Shown: piece after piece, positions 19,111 through 26,794 of the stretch | Position numbering within the stretch: position 1 is the first letter of the stretch | How the letters are laid out: each line of letters opens with the position of its first letter | Assembly (NCBI RefSeq): GCF_023074055.1 | Contig: NZ_JADPKR010000064.1 | Span: forward strand, 124,001-188,000 | Direction: 5' to 3' | DNA length: 64,000 nucleotides | Source: Bradyrhizobium sp. 141 | Lineage (GTDB): Bacteria; Pseudomonadota; Alphaproteobacteria; Rhizobiales; Xanthobacteraceae | The notes under the pieces: model-generated | What the model saw: the letters and a program-made list of their open reading frames with translations, nothing else | Databases searched by the model: none | Told to the model about the DNA's origin: nothing | Position numbers and translations under genes: made by a program

Positions 19111-20304
19111 ATGGCCGACGACAAGCCTGAAGACGCAGGATTGGCGCCCGACGCTGGTCGTGCCAAGCGCACGCCGCCCACCATCGACCTCGAAGCCACC
19201 GAAGTCTCGACCCAGCCGCAGGAGGCGGCGGTCGAGCCCGAGGCCGCGCCGGCGCCGGAACACGCCGAGCCTGAGCAGGCAAAATCCGACCAGGTTGACG
19301 CAGAGCCGGAGCGCATCGAAGCGCAGGCTCCCGCGTCGTCGATTTCGCCCTGGGTCATCGCGCCGTTCTCCGGCGTCGTTGCGGCGGCGGTCGTGATCGC
19401 GGTCGGCTGGATGCTGGGCTGGCCGGCGGTGCAGGCGCCGCCGGCCACCCCGCAAGTCACCAGCGCCTCTGTCGATGCGCTGAACGGCCGCGTTGCGGCG
19501 GTCGAAGCCAGGGCCGGCAAGCCCACCGCCGATCCGGCCATGGCGGCGCGGATCGACGCACTGGAGAAGTCCGCAACCAGCTTGCGCAGCGACGTCGCCA
19601 ATCTGCGTACGCAGTCAGACAAGACCGCGAGCGCATTGAACGATGCGAAATCGACGCCCGCCACGGCCGCGTCTGACCTCGCCGCCCTCAACGATCGCAT
19701 CGCGCAGCTCGAGCGAGCCAGCAAGTCCGAACGTGCCGAGCTCGCGCAGCAGGGCGAGAAGATCGCCGACGCAAAAGCGATGGATGACAAGCCGCTGCGC
19801 TTTGTGGTGGCGGCGGCCCTGCTCGACGTCGCCGTTCGCCATGGCGACCCCTATCAGTCGCAGCTGTCCGCGGCGCGTTCGCTCGCCGCCAAGCCTGACA
19901 TGCTGAAGCCGCTCGATACGTTTGCATCGTCGGGCATCCCGACGCCGGTCGCGCTGAGCCGCGAGCTCCTCAACATCGTGCCGAAACTGTCGCCGCCGGC
20001 TGAAGCTCAGCCCAGCGGCACGGGCATTGTCGAGCGTCTCCAGGCAGGAGCATCGAAACTCGTGCGCATCGAGCGCACCGATGGCGTCGGTAACGATCGC
20101 GGCGCCATCGTCACGCGGGTGACGGCCGCGGCACTTCGCAATGATTTCGTGGAAGCGCGGCGCGAGCTCAAGACGCTGCCGGAGGCCGATCGCGCGCCTG
20201 CACAGGCCTGGCTCGACAAGGCCGATGCCCGCGACGCTGCGCTCGCCGCCTCCCGCAAATTCGCCGACGATGCCATGGCGGATCTCGCCAAATCTGCTCA
20301 ATAA
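19111..20304 (+). CDS. Mitofilin/Mic60-like inner membrane protein (COG4223)
   Basis: A 397-residue protein with a Pro/Glu-rich cytoplasmic N-terminus, one transmembrane helix at about 81-104 and a periplasmic coiled coil (about 120-235, heptad-rich). The C-terminal mitofilin-like region includes RFVVAAALLDVAVRHGDPYQSQL and VEARRELKTLPEADR. In alphaproteobacteria this family is the ancestor of mitochondrial Mic60 and shapes intracytoplasmic membranes, contacting outer-membrane proteins. It sits between hemD and hemY, the conserved alphaproteobacterial order. It begins with an ATG preceded by GAGGAACC. Confidence 0.88.
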   Translation: MADDKPEDAGLAPDAGRAKRTPPTIDLEATEVSTQPQEAAVEPEAAPAPEHAEPEQAKSDQVDAEPERIEAQAPASSISPWVIAPFSGVVAAAVVIAVGWMLGWPAVQAPPATPQVTSASVDALNGRVAAVEARAGKPTADPAMAARIDALEKSATSLRSDVANLRTQSDKTASALNDAKSTPATAASDLAALNDRIAQLERASKSERAELAQQGEKIADAKAMDDKPLRFVVAAALLDVAVRHGDPYQSQLSAARSLAAKPDMLKPLDTFASSGIPTPVALSRELLNIVPKLSPPAEAQPSGTGIVERLQAGASKLVRIERTDGVGNDRGAIVTRVTAAALRNDFVEARRELKTLPEADRAPAQAWLDKADARDAALAASRKFADDAMADLAKSAQ

Positions 20305-20340
20305 GATTCGCGCAACAATCGGCGCGTAATAGGGATCGCC

Positions 20341-22083
20341 ATGCTTCGCATCGTCCTCTTCCTCGTCCTGATTGCGCTGGCGGCGGCCGGCGCCGCCTGG
20401 GTTGCCGATCAGCCCGGCGAAGTCGTCATGACCTGGGGCGGCTGGCGCGCCTCGCCGACCATTCCGGTGTTCGTGCTCCTTCTCGGCGTCTTCGCCGTTG
20501 CGATCGTCCTGCTCTGGAGCATCCTGACCGCGACATGGCGATTGCCGGGCCGCATGCGCCGTCGCCGCCACGACAAGCGCCACGCCCGCGGCCGTCACGC
20601 CATCACCCACGGCCTGCTCGCGATCGGTCATGGCGACACTGCGCTCGCCCGCCGTCACGCCGTGGCGGCGCGGCGGCATGCCCCGAATGATCCGCTCGCG
20701 CTGCTGCTGCATGCGCAGTCGGCGCAGCTCGAAGGCAATCGCGACGAGGCGCAGCGCGTCTTCCGCGCCATGGCCGAGCGCGAGGATACGCGCCTGCTCG
20801 GCCTGCGCGGCCTGTTCATCGAGGCGCAGCGCGCCGACGATGCGGTCGGCGCCGTGATGATCGCGGAGGAGGCGATCAAGCTGTCGCCGTCCTCGACCTG
20901 GGCCTCGCATGCGGTGCTCGGCTTTCGCTGCGCGCGCGGCGACTGGAGCGGCGCGCTCGCGATCCTCGATTCGAATCTGTCCGCGGGCCTGATCGACAAG
21001 TCGGCCTATCGCCGCCAGCGCGGTGTGCTGCTCACCGCACGAGCGCTGGAACTGCAAACCATGGACCGCGACGTCGCGCGCGAGAGCGCGATGGAAGCGA
21101 TCAAGCTTGCGCCGACCCTGGTGCCCGCCGCGGTGCTTGCCGCAAAATTCGAGAGCGAGGCGCATCAGGTGCGCCGCGCCATGAAGCTGGTCGAGGCCGC
21201 CTGGCTCGCCAACCCGCATCCCGATCTCGCCGACGCCTATGCACATGTGAAGCTCGGCGATACCGCCTGGCACCGCTTGCAGCGCGTCGAGACGCTTGCG
21301 GCCAAGACGCCTGCCGACAAGGCCGGCCATATCGAGGGTCAGATCGCAATCGCGCGTGCCGCGATCGACGCCTCCGAGTTCGCCCGCGCGCGCGAGGTGC
21401 TGGCGCCCTATGTCAGCGATCCGACCCAGCGCGTCGCGCTGCTGATGGCCGAGATCGAGCGCACCGAGCACGGCGACGGCGGCCGCGCCCGCGCCTGGAC
21501 CCTGCGCGCGGTGCGCGCCCGTCACGATCCGGCCTGGACTGCGGACGGTTATGTCAGCGACCGCTGGCGCCCGGTCTCCCCGGTCACCGGCCGCCTCGAT
21601 GCGTTCCAGTGGCAGACGCCGGTTGCGAGCCTGCCTTCGGACAGGGGCGCCACGATCGAATCCTCGGCCTTCGAGGAGGCCATGCTGGCGGCCCCGCCGC
21701 CGAAGCGGGTGACGGCGGCCCCAAGCGAAAGCCAAGTGGAACCGACGGTGACAGCTCCAGCTCCAGCCCCAGCGCCGGCCGCTCAGGACAATTCACCCCT
21801 GATTGCCAAAGAAGAGCCGGCAGTCGCGCCTGCCGAACCGGTCCAACCGACGCCCGAGCCCGCCGAATCAACGTCCCCAGCGGCAACACCGGTGTTCAGG
21901 GCCCGTGCTGACCTCGGCAAACCCGCGGTAGCACCGATTCCCGCAGTCATCCCGATCGTCCGGGCTCCAGACGATCCCGGGATTGATGACGAGGGTCCGA
22001 GCGATGAATTTACGGAACAAATCGGCACGCCCAAGGCCCAGGCCGGGGGCTGGCGTGGATTCTGGTCCCGCTGGGGCGCGTGA
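20341..22083 (+). CDS. hemY: HemY-like heme-biosynthesis-associated membrane protein
   Basis: A 580-residue protein. The HemY_N domain spans about residues 1-110 with two transmembrane helices and the signature GWRASPTIPVFVLLLGVFAVAI. Helical TPR-like repeats occupy about 110-420 (HAVAARRHAPNDPLALLLHAQ and following), with the conserved DPAWTADGYVSDRWRPVSP. A Pro/Ala-rich tail follows. In gammaproteobacteria HemY is the TPR membrane protein encoded with hemCD and is thought to organise the pathway. It is unrelated to the Bacillus HemY oxidase. Confidence 0.93.
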   Translation: MLRIVLFLVLIALAAAGAAWVADQPGEVVMTWGGWRASPTIPVFVLLLGVFAVAIVLLWSILTATWRLPGRMRRRRHDKRHARGRHAITHGLLAIGHGDTALARRHAVAARRHAPNDPLALLLHAQSAQLEGNRDEAQRVFRAMAEREDTRLLGLRGLFIEAQRADDAVGAVMIAEEAIKLSPSSTWASHAVLGFRCARGDWSGALAILDSNLSAGLIDKSAYRRQRGVLLTARALELQTMDRDVARESAMEAIKLAPTLVPAAVLAAKFESEAHQVRRAMKLVEAAWLANPHPDLADAYAHVKLGDTAWHRLQRVETLAAKTPADKAGHIEGQIAIARAAIDASEFARAREVLAPYVSDPTQRVALLMAEIERTEHGDGGRARAWTLRAVRARHDPAWTADGYVSDRWRPVSPVTGRLDAFQWQTPVASLPSDRGATIESSAFEEAMLAAPPPKRVTAAPSESQVEPTVTAPAPAPAPAAQDNSPLIAKEEPAVAPAEPVQPTPEPAESTSPAATPVFRARADLGKPAVAPIPAVIPIVRAPDDPGIDDEGPSDEFTEQIGTPKAQAGGWRGFWSRWGA

Positions 22084-22183
22084 GCCGCATTTCGAACCCG
22101 CCTTGTCCTTGCCAATTCGGGCCATGCCCGATATCAGGAGCGCGCGTATCGGGGCCGGCTTCGTCCGGACTCCGGCAGGGTTC

Positions 22184-22259
22184 GCCGCAATAGCTCAGTT
22201 GGTAGAGCACGTCATTCGTAATGACGGGGTCGGGGGTTCGAATCCCTCTTGCGGCACCA
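22184..22259 (+). tRNA. tRNA-Thr (anticodon CGT)
   Basis: A complete 76-nt cloverleaf. The acceptor GCCGCAA pairs with TTGCGGC. D arm is GCTC/GAGC. Anticodon stem CGTCA/TGACG has loop TTCGTAA (anticodon CGT, reading ACG). T arm is GGGGG/CCCTC with loop TTCGAAT. The discriminator is A and CCA is encoded. It lies between hemY and the polytopic membrane protein. Confidence 0.97.
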
Positions 22260-22364
22260 GCGCCTCGATTGATCCAATCCTCACAAGCCTGCGCTCTGCT
22301 CACCGAGGCCGGCTCGCGCGCGTTGCGCTCCGCCCTTGTGTCACTACGATGCGCTGCCGATAAA

Positions 22365-24035
22365 ATGCGTGCAGCGGGGCAAGTGGTGGGTACGGAGACG
22401 AGGGCCAGGACGGATTGGAACGCATGGCTGCGGATCTCCGGCCTGGTCATTCTCGCCGCCGGCATCACCGCCGTTGTCGCCGCGAGATCGCTCGAAGCCT
22501 CACAGCTGCACGGGCGGTTGTCCGTTCCTCCGCTTTATGACGACGTCTCCTATTTTCTGGACGCCATCAGGTGGATGAATGCGGTCGAAGACCAGAGCAT
22601 CGTCGCCAGTGTCTGGAATCTGCTTCACGACCACGCGCCGTTTTCGACGATGGTGGCGCTCACAGGGCTTGTGCTGTTTCCCGGCAGCTTCATCGGGCCT
22701 TATCTCATCCACGCCGTGGTGGTCTTTGCATTTCTGCTCGGGATCGTCTGGCTGACGTGGCGGCGGCCTGTGCTCGAGATCGCGGTGTGCCTGATTGCGG
22801 TCTCTTGCGTACCGGTGCTGTGGCACACGGTGACCGAGGCGCGACCAGATCTGCCCTCAGGTCTTTTCATCGGCCTTGCTGCCGGGGCGATCGTATCCCG
22901 CGGCGTGCTCGATCGCGGCGCACGCGCCCTGGCCGGTCTCGGCGTTGCCTGCGCACTGGCTGTCAGCATCAAGCCGACCGCGTTCTTTGCCACGCTCGCT
23001 CTGCTCGGCAGTTCATTTGCGATCCGGCTGTTCGTCGATTGCCTGGAGGCGGGCGGATTGCGGACCTCGATCCGCAAGGCGCTCGGTGCGCTGCTGTGGT
23101 TCGTGCTGCCGCTGATTGCGACAACGGCCCTCTTGATCGGGCCTGCTCTGGTCGAGACCGTCACCTACATCCTTCACGTTTTCGTCGGTCAGCGCGACCT
23201 CTGGACGACAGGCGAAAGTTTCTCGGCCGGTTTACTGCGCTTCTCGATCGGCGGCGAAGGTCAGTTCGGCCTGCATTATTGGCTCGCCATCGGGGCGGGC
23301 CTGATGCTGCTGCGCCTGGTGCTCGCGGCCATTCACGGAAGCGCCGCGCTGCGCGACGCGGTCGTTCTGCTCGCGGCCGTGCTGATCGCCTATGCAATTC
23401 CCTCCGTCGCGGCGATCAAGACCTACTATTTCGGCGCGATGTTCTATGGCCTGTTCATCGTCGCGATGGTTCTCAATGGGTGCGCCAGTCTGGCGCTCAT
23501 CGAAGAGCTGCTCGTCCGCTTCGGTCTCCGCAACGACATCCGCCGCTACCTGCTAACGGCCGGCCGGGTGCTGGCGCTCGCATTTGTTCTCCAGCTCTTT
23601 CTCAGGCACGTCGTCATGGGTCAAATCAGCACTGCGACGCCGCTGAGCGCGCAGCAGCAGGAGAGCATCCGCCTTGCGACCGGGCGGCTCTGGTCATTGC
23701 TGCGCGAGATCAAGCCGAAAACGCCCGGCCCGCTCTATGTCGGCTTCTCGAGCCCTTATCCGGTGACGTCGGCGACGATCCAGCTATACGCTGCGCAAGC
23801 GAAGATGAATCTCGTCATACGCAACGAGCTTTATTATCGGAGCGCGCAGGAAACGGGCGACGCGTTGTTGCGGTCGGAGATCCTCGTCGTCTCGAGCTCG
23901 ATCCAGCATACGCTGGTCGGCCCGCGCGTCGGCGATGAGCTCATCGCCCGCATGGACGCGGAGAAGAACGTCTGCCTGCTCGACAGCATGAGCTTTCCGG
24001 ACGTGAGCTTGCGGGTCTATCGGCGCGGGTGTTGA
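22365..24035 (+). CDS. Polytopic membrane protein, possibly GT-C glycosyltransferase-like
   Basis: A 556-residue integral membrane protein with about 10-12 hydrophobic segments. An early extracytoplasmic loop contains YDDVSYFLDAIRWMN. An acidic pair just after the first helix is typical of GT-C (GT39/ArnT-like) enzymes that use polyprenyl-phosphate sugars, but I see no other diagnostic motif. The C-terminal about 130 residues are soluble (GPLYVGFSSPYPVTSATIQL). The frame opens inside the tRNA at 22221; I chose the first ATG beyond it at 22365. The function is unknown. Confidence 0.7.
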   Translation: MRAAGQVVGTETRARTDWNAWLRISGLVILAAGITAVVAARSLEASQLHGRLSVPPLYDDVSYFLDAIRWMNAVEDQSIVASVWNLLHDHAPFSTMVALTGLVLFPGSFIGPYLIHAVVVFAFLLGIVWLTWRRPVLEIAVCLIAVSCVPVLWHTVTEARPDLPSGLFIGLAAGAIVSRGVLDRGARALAGLGVACALAVSIKPTAFFATLALLGSSFAIRLFVDCLEAGGLRTSIRKALGALLWFVLPLIATTALLIGPALVETVTYILHVFVGQRDLWTTGESFSAGLLRFSIGGEGQFGLHYWLAIGAGLMLLRLVLAAIHGSAALRDAVVLLAAVLIAYAIPSVAAIKTYYFGAMFYGLFIVAMVLNGCASLALIEELLVRFGLRNDIRRYLLTAGRVLALAFVLQLFLRHVVMGQISTATPLSAQQQESIRLATGRLWSLLREIKPKTPGPLYVGFSSPYPVTSATIQLYAAQAKMNLVIRNELYYRSAQETGDALLRSEILVVSSSIQHTLVGPRVGDELIARMDAEKNVCLLDSMSFPDVSLRVYRRGC

Positions 24036-24143
24036 TCGCAGCCGGCCGGTTCGAAATCGCGCGGCGGCTGTGTGAGGCCGGTCACTTAACGTCAGGCACG
24101 TCGCCCGTAATGTCCCGGTCACGCCAACACGGGGAGATTTCAT

Positions 24144-24536
24144 ATGCGCAAGATCATTCTGGTTGCCGCCATGGTCCTGGCTTCCGCATCTGCCCAGGCA
24201 GACGGCTCGCGCAGCCTGTCGCTGTCGGCGGCGGGCGCTCAGACCGCCGCTCCACTGTCCACGCCGACGTCGGCGACCACCACCACGGCGCAGGTAAGCG
24301 AAACTGCGCCAGCCACCGAGGCGCCGAAATATTCCGATCGTCCGCCGGCGGTGTCGCTCTCTGCGCCGGCGGCGACCACTTCGACCGTAACCACGCCTAC
24401 GACGAGCGTCGCGCCGGTCACGACGACCAAGCCCGCCACCAAGTCCACGGCGAGGGCAGACAAGCCGAAGCCCAAGCGTAGTTGGACCGAGCGCCGCATC
24501 ATCAGCGAGCTGCACCGTCACGGCATCTATTGGTGA
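24144..24536 (+). CDS. Small secreted Thr/Ala/Pro-rich protein
   Basis: A 130-residue protein of unknown function. It has a clear signal peptide (MRKIILVAAMVLASASAQA, cleavage before DG). A low-complexity Thr/Ala/Pro/Ser linker follows (about 30-100), then a basic C-terminus (KPKPKRSWTERRIISELHRH, ending GIYW). The compact tail looks like the conserved part. It is well placed behind GGGGAGATTTCAT at the start. It is convergent with the polysaccharide deacetylase across a palindromic repeat. Confidence 0.75.
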   Translation: MRKIILVAAMVLASASAQADGSRSLSLSAAGAQTAAPLSTPTSATTTTAQVSETAPATEAPKYSDRPPAVSLSAPAATTSTVTTPTTSVAPVTTTKPATKSTARADKPKPKRSWTERRIISELHRHGIYW

Positions 24537-24562
24537 GCCGCGGACCTGTACCCCAATCTCGC

Positions 24563-24647
24563 CGTCATGCCCGGGCTTGACCCGGGCATCCACGTCTTCG
24601 CCCCTGCTCCAAAAACGTGGATGGCCGGGACAAGCCCGGCCATGACG
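24563..24647. repeat. Long palindromic intergenic repeat, family B copy 2
   Basis: CGTCATGCCCGGGCTTGACC at the left and the complementary GGCCGGGACAAGCCCGGCCA at the right, with inner CCACGT and ACGTGG. It lies between the convergent small secreted protein and polysaccharide deacetylase genes. Confidence 0.8.
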
Positions 24648-24672
24648 CAAAAGTTTGACGGATCACTAGAGC

Positions 24673-25713
24673 TTACTGCGAAACCGTCTGCACCACGCTT
24701 GCGATCGGACGCGCGCTGGAGGTCGGCACCTTCAAGTCCTTCAGCAGAGCCTCGTCATATTCCGGCAGCGTCTGGAAGGTCGTCTTGGCCTTCATCTGCA
24801 CGACCTTGTAGCCGCCGGCCTTGAGCCGCGCGAGCAGCGTCGGCATGGCCAGGCCGGTATTCTTCTGGAAATCGTGCATCAGGATGATGCCCTTGCCGAG
24901 CTTGTCGAGCCTGGTCATCACGGTCTCGACGATCTTCTCCGGCGTCGCACCCTTCCTGAAATCGAAGGAGTCGATTTCGGTCGAGAACATCGCGACGTTA
25001 CGGGTGGCGAAATAGGCCACCATCGCGGGATTGTGCTGAAGCTGCGGGAAGCGAAAGAACGGCGCCGGGTTGGTGCCGAGCGCAAATCTCACCGCGCTAA
25101 AACCCTTCTCGACCTCGTCCTTGACCTGCTGCTCCGTCAGCTTCTTGCTGTTCAAGTTGACATGCGACCAGGTGTGCGTGCCGACCGTGTGGCCCTGGGC
25201 CAGCACCTGTTTCAGGATTTCCGGATGATAGGTCGCGTGCTTGCCGACCGAGAAGAACAGGCCTTTTGTGCATTCGTCCGCGAGTGCCTTCAGAACCGTG
25301 GGCGTATTGACCGGCCACGGACCGTCGTCGAAGGTCAGCACGACCTCCTTCTCAGTGAGAAAGTCGAACTGCTTGAAGTGCTCGAAGCCGAAGCCCGGCC
25401 CGCCGGTGGTGTCGATCTCCACGACGCGGGAGACGCCCAGCGCGTTCGGATTGGCGCAGGCTTGTCTCGGCTGGACGGGCATAGCGGGGGCGGGAGCCGG
25501 TGCCGCCGCCGGCTTGGCCGCGATCGTCGCGGTGGTCTCGACGTCATCCCTGGCGGCGAGCTTCGCCGGTGCCGGCAATTGGTCGGCGGCACGGGCGGCA
25601 ATTGTCTTGGGAGCGGCCTGATCGGCGCGCGAGGAATAATAAAACCAACCGCCGGCGGCAATCACGACCGCCGCAACTACACTGGCCAGCATCAGGCCCA
25701 ACGCATTACGCAT
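24673..25713 (-). CDS. Membrane-anchored polysaccharide deacetylase (NodB-like)
   Basis: A 346-residue protein with an N-terminal membrane anchor (about 5-25), a Pro/Ala-rich linker to about residue 85 and a NodB-homology domain. Carbohydrate esterase 4 motifs: TFDDGPWP (motif 1, Asp129/130), GTHTWSH (motif 2, metal His180 and His184), FFRFPQ (motif 3) and IILMHDF (motif 5). It probably deacetylates an N-acetylated periplasmic polysaccharide such as peptidoglycan. The start is the ATG at 25713 with GGAAAG upstream. It is divergent from the Cys-rich gene. Confidence 0.92.
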   Translation of the reverse strand: MRNALGLMLASVVAAVVIAAGGWFYYSSRADQAAPKTIAARAADQLPAPAKLAARDDVETTATIAAKPAAAPAPAPAMPVQPRQACANPNALGVSRVVEIDTTGGPGFGFEHFKQFDFLTEKEVVLTFDDGPWPVNTPTVLKALADECTKGLFFSVGKHATYHPEILKQVLAQGHTVGTHTWSHVNLNSKKLTEQQVKDEVEKGFSAVRFALGTNPAPFFRFPQLQHNPAMVAYFATRNVAMFSTEIDSFDFRKGATPEKIVETVMTRLDKLGKGIILMHDFQKNTGLAMPTLLARLKAGGYKVVQMKAKTTFQTLPEYDEALLKDLKVPTSSARPIASVVQTVSQ

Positions 25714-25845
25714 CGCTAATCTTTCCAATTACGCAACCAAAGGGGGCGGAATTTCCCGCGCGACGAGCCATTAATGCGAAGTAACAGTTAACGTGACACC
25801 AACACGACGGCGGTTGTGGAGGAATTTCAGGGAGGTGCACCAAAA

Positions 25846-25873
25846 GTGACCGAGGTCACAGTCGGGCGCCGCC
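25846..25873. promoter_or_regulatory. Paired inverted repeats upstream of the Cys-rich gene
   Basis: GTGACC-GA-GGTCAC (25846-25859) is followed at once by GGGCG-C-CGCCC (25863-25873), within the 254-nt divergent region between the deacetylase and the Cys-rich gene. This is a plausible operator, regulator unknown. Confidence 0.35.
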
Positions 25874-25967
25874 CGTGACCATCATCACAGTGGAAACTGT
25901 TTTGCTGGAGCATCGTGGTTCCCATCAACAACCGGGGCCGTTGCGACGGCGCCAATGGGAGCTTCAA

Positions 25968-26276
25968 ATGACCAAGTCTCTAAACACCAAGTCGGTTACC
26001 AGCAGGATCCGCGACACCAGCCTGGCTCTGGGCTTTGCCGCCATCGTTTCGATCGCTTCGACGAGCGCAAGCTTCGCCTTCTCTTCCGAGGCGCAGCAGA
26101 TGTGCACCGGCGACGCCTTCCGCCTGTGCTCGTCGGAAATCCCCAACATCCCGAAGATCACGGCGTGCATGAAGAAGCACCGCTCGGATCTGAGCGCCGG
26201 CTGCCGCGCGGTGATGGACAAGGATCTGGCCAAGGGCGCGTCGCGCAAGGTCGCTGACGCCCAGAACAGTCAATAA
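25968..26276 (+). CDS. Small secreted protein with Cys-rich repeat
   Basis: A 102-residue protein. The N-terminal hydrophobic segment LALGFAAIVSIASTSASFA looks like a signal peptide after a rather long basic leader. The mature part carries one Cys-rich repeat: CTGDAFRLC, then IPKITACMKKHRSDLSAGC. This pattern (C-x3-D-x3-C ... C-x10-11-C) resembles the GLG1-type cysteine-rich repeat found in many rhizobial small proteins. The function is unknown. The start is the ATG at 25968 with GGGAG upstream. A paralog follows at 26447. Confidence 0.82.
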   Translation: MTKSLNTKSVTSRIRDTSLALGFAAIVSIASTSASFAFSSEAQQMCTGDAFRLCSSEIPNIPKITACMKKHRSDLSAGCRAVMDKDLAKGASRKVADAQNSQ

Positions 26277-26287
26277 GAGCGCGCGCA

Positions 26288-26345
26288 ACAACGATCGTTG
26301 TGCCGCTCAGCTCCCCTCGCGATGTGCCCCGGCGTCAAGCCGGGG
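26288..26345. repeat. Two short hairpins after the Cys-rich gene
   Basis: A perfect 14-nt palindrome ACAACGATCGTTGT at 26288-26301. CCCCGGC-GTCAA-GCCGGGG follows at 26327-26345. Neither is followed by a T run; they may stabilise or end the transcript. Confidence 0.45.
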
Positions 26346-26446
26346 CCACGCGGCGGCACTCTCCCGCTCGGCAATAAAGCCGTTGCAGCCCCGGGATCGT
26401 GGCACTAGCTTCCCCGCACATCTTTCCGGGTAAGAGGCATTACGCG

Positions 26447-26659
26447 ATGACCAGATTCCTTTTCATCATTCCTTTGCTCCTGTGCGCCTCAGTCGCAACA
26501 GCGCAGCAGCCCGGCCACGATGCCTGCGCGCGCGATGTCAGTCGCTTCTGCCGCGCCGTGATGAACAATGGCGACGGCGCCGTGCTCGCCTGCCTGAAGC
26601 AGAACCGCACGCGGCTGAGCAAGGGCTGCGACAAGGTGCTGACCGAGCACGGGCAGTGA
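26447..26659 (+). CDS. Small secreted protein with Cys-rich repeat (paralog)
   Basis: A 70-residue protein with signal peptide MTRFLFIIPLLLCASVATA and one Cys-rich repeat: CARDVSRFC, then AVLACLKQNRTRLSKGC. It shares the cysteine spacing of the gene at 25968, so the pair probably arose by tandem duplication, although sequence outside the motif has diverged. The start is the ATG at 26447; an upstream in-frame start at 26399 gives no signal peptide at the N-terminus. It is convergent with the MFS gene. The function is unknown. Confidence 0.78.
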   Translation: MTRFLFIIPLLLCASVATAQQPGHDACARDVSRFCRAVMNNGDGAVLACLKQNRTRLSKGCDKVLTEHGQ

Positions 26660-26660
26660 T

Positions 26661-26787
26661 CGTCATTCCGGGGCGCGCGAAGCGCGAACCCGGAATCCAT
26701 CCAGCGACAATTTCCTGAGAGAAATGGATTCTCTGATGCGCAATTGCGCATCATAGCTCGCGCCTGACGGCGCGCCCCGGAATGACG
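26661..26787. repeat. Long palindromic intergenic repeat, family C copy 2
   Basis: CGTCATTCCGGGGCGCGCGA at the left and GGCGCGCCCCGGAATGACG at the right, with an inner GATGCGCAATTGCGCATC palindrome. It lies between the convergent Cys-rich and MFS genes. Confidence 0.8.
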
Positions 26788-26794
26788 AGAAGGC

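Noticed and set aside
19615-21735. 706-codon open frame antisense to hemY
   Set aside because: Shadow of hemY and the mitofilin-like gene; no start signals or motifs.
22184-22259. tRNA-Thr as an integration site for an island
   Set aside because: No integrase gene or direct repeat of the tRNA 3' end was found downstream.
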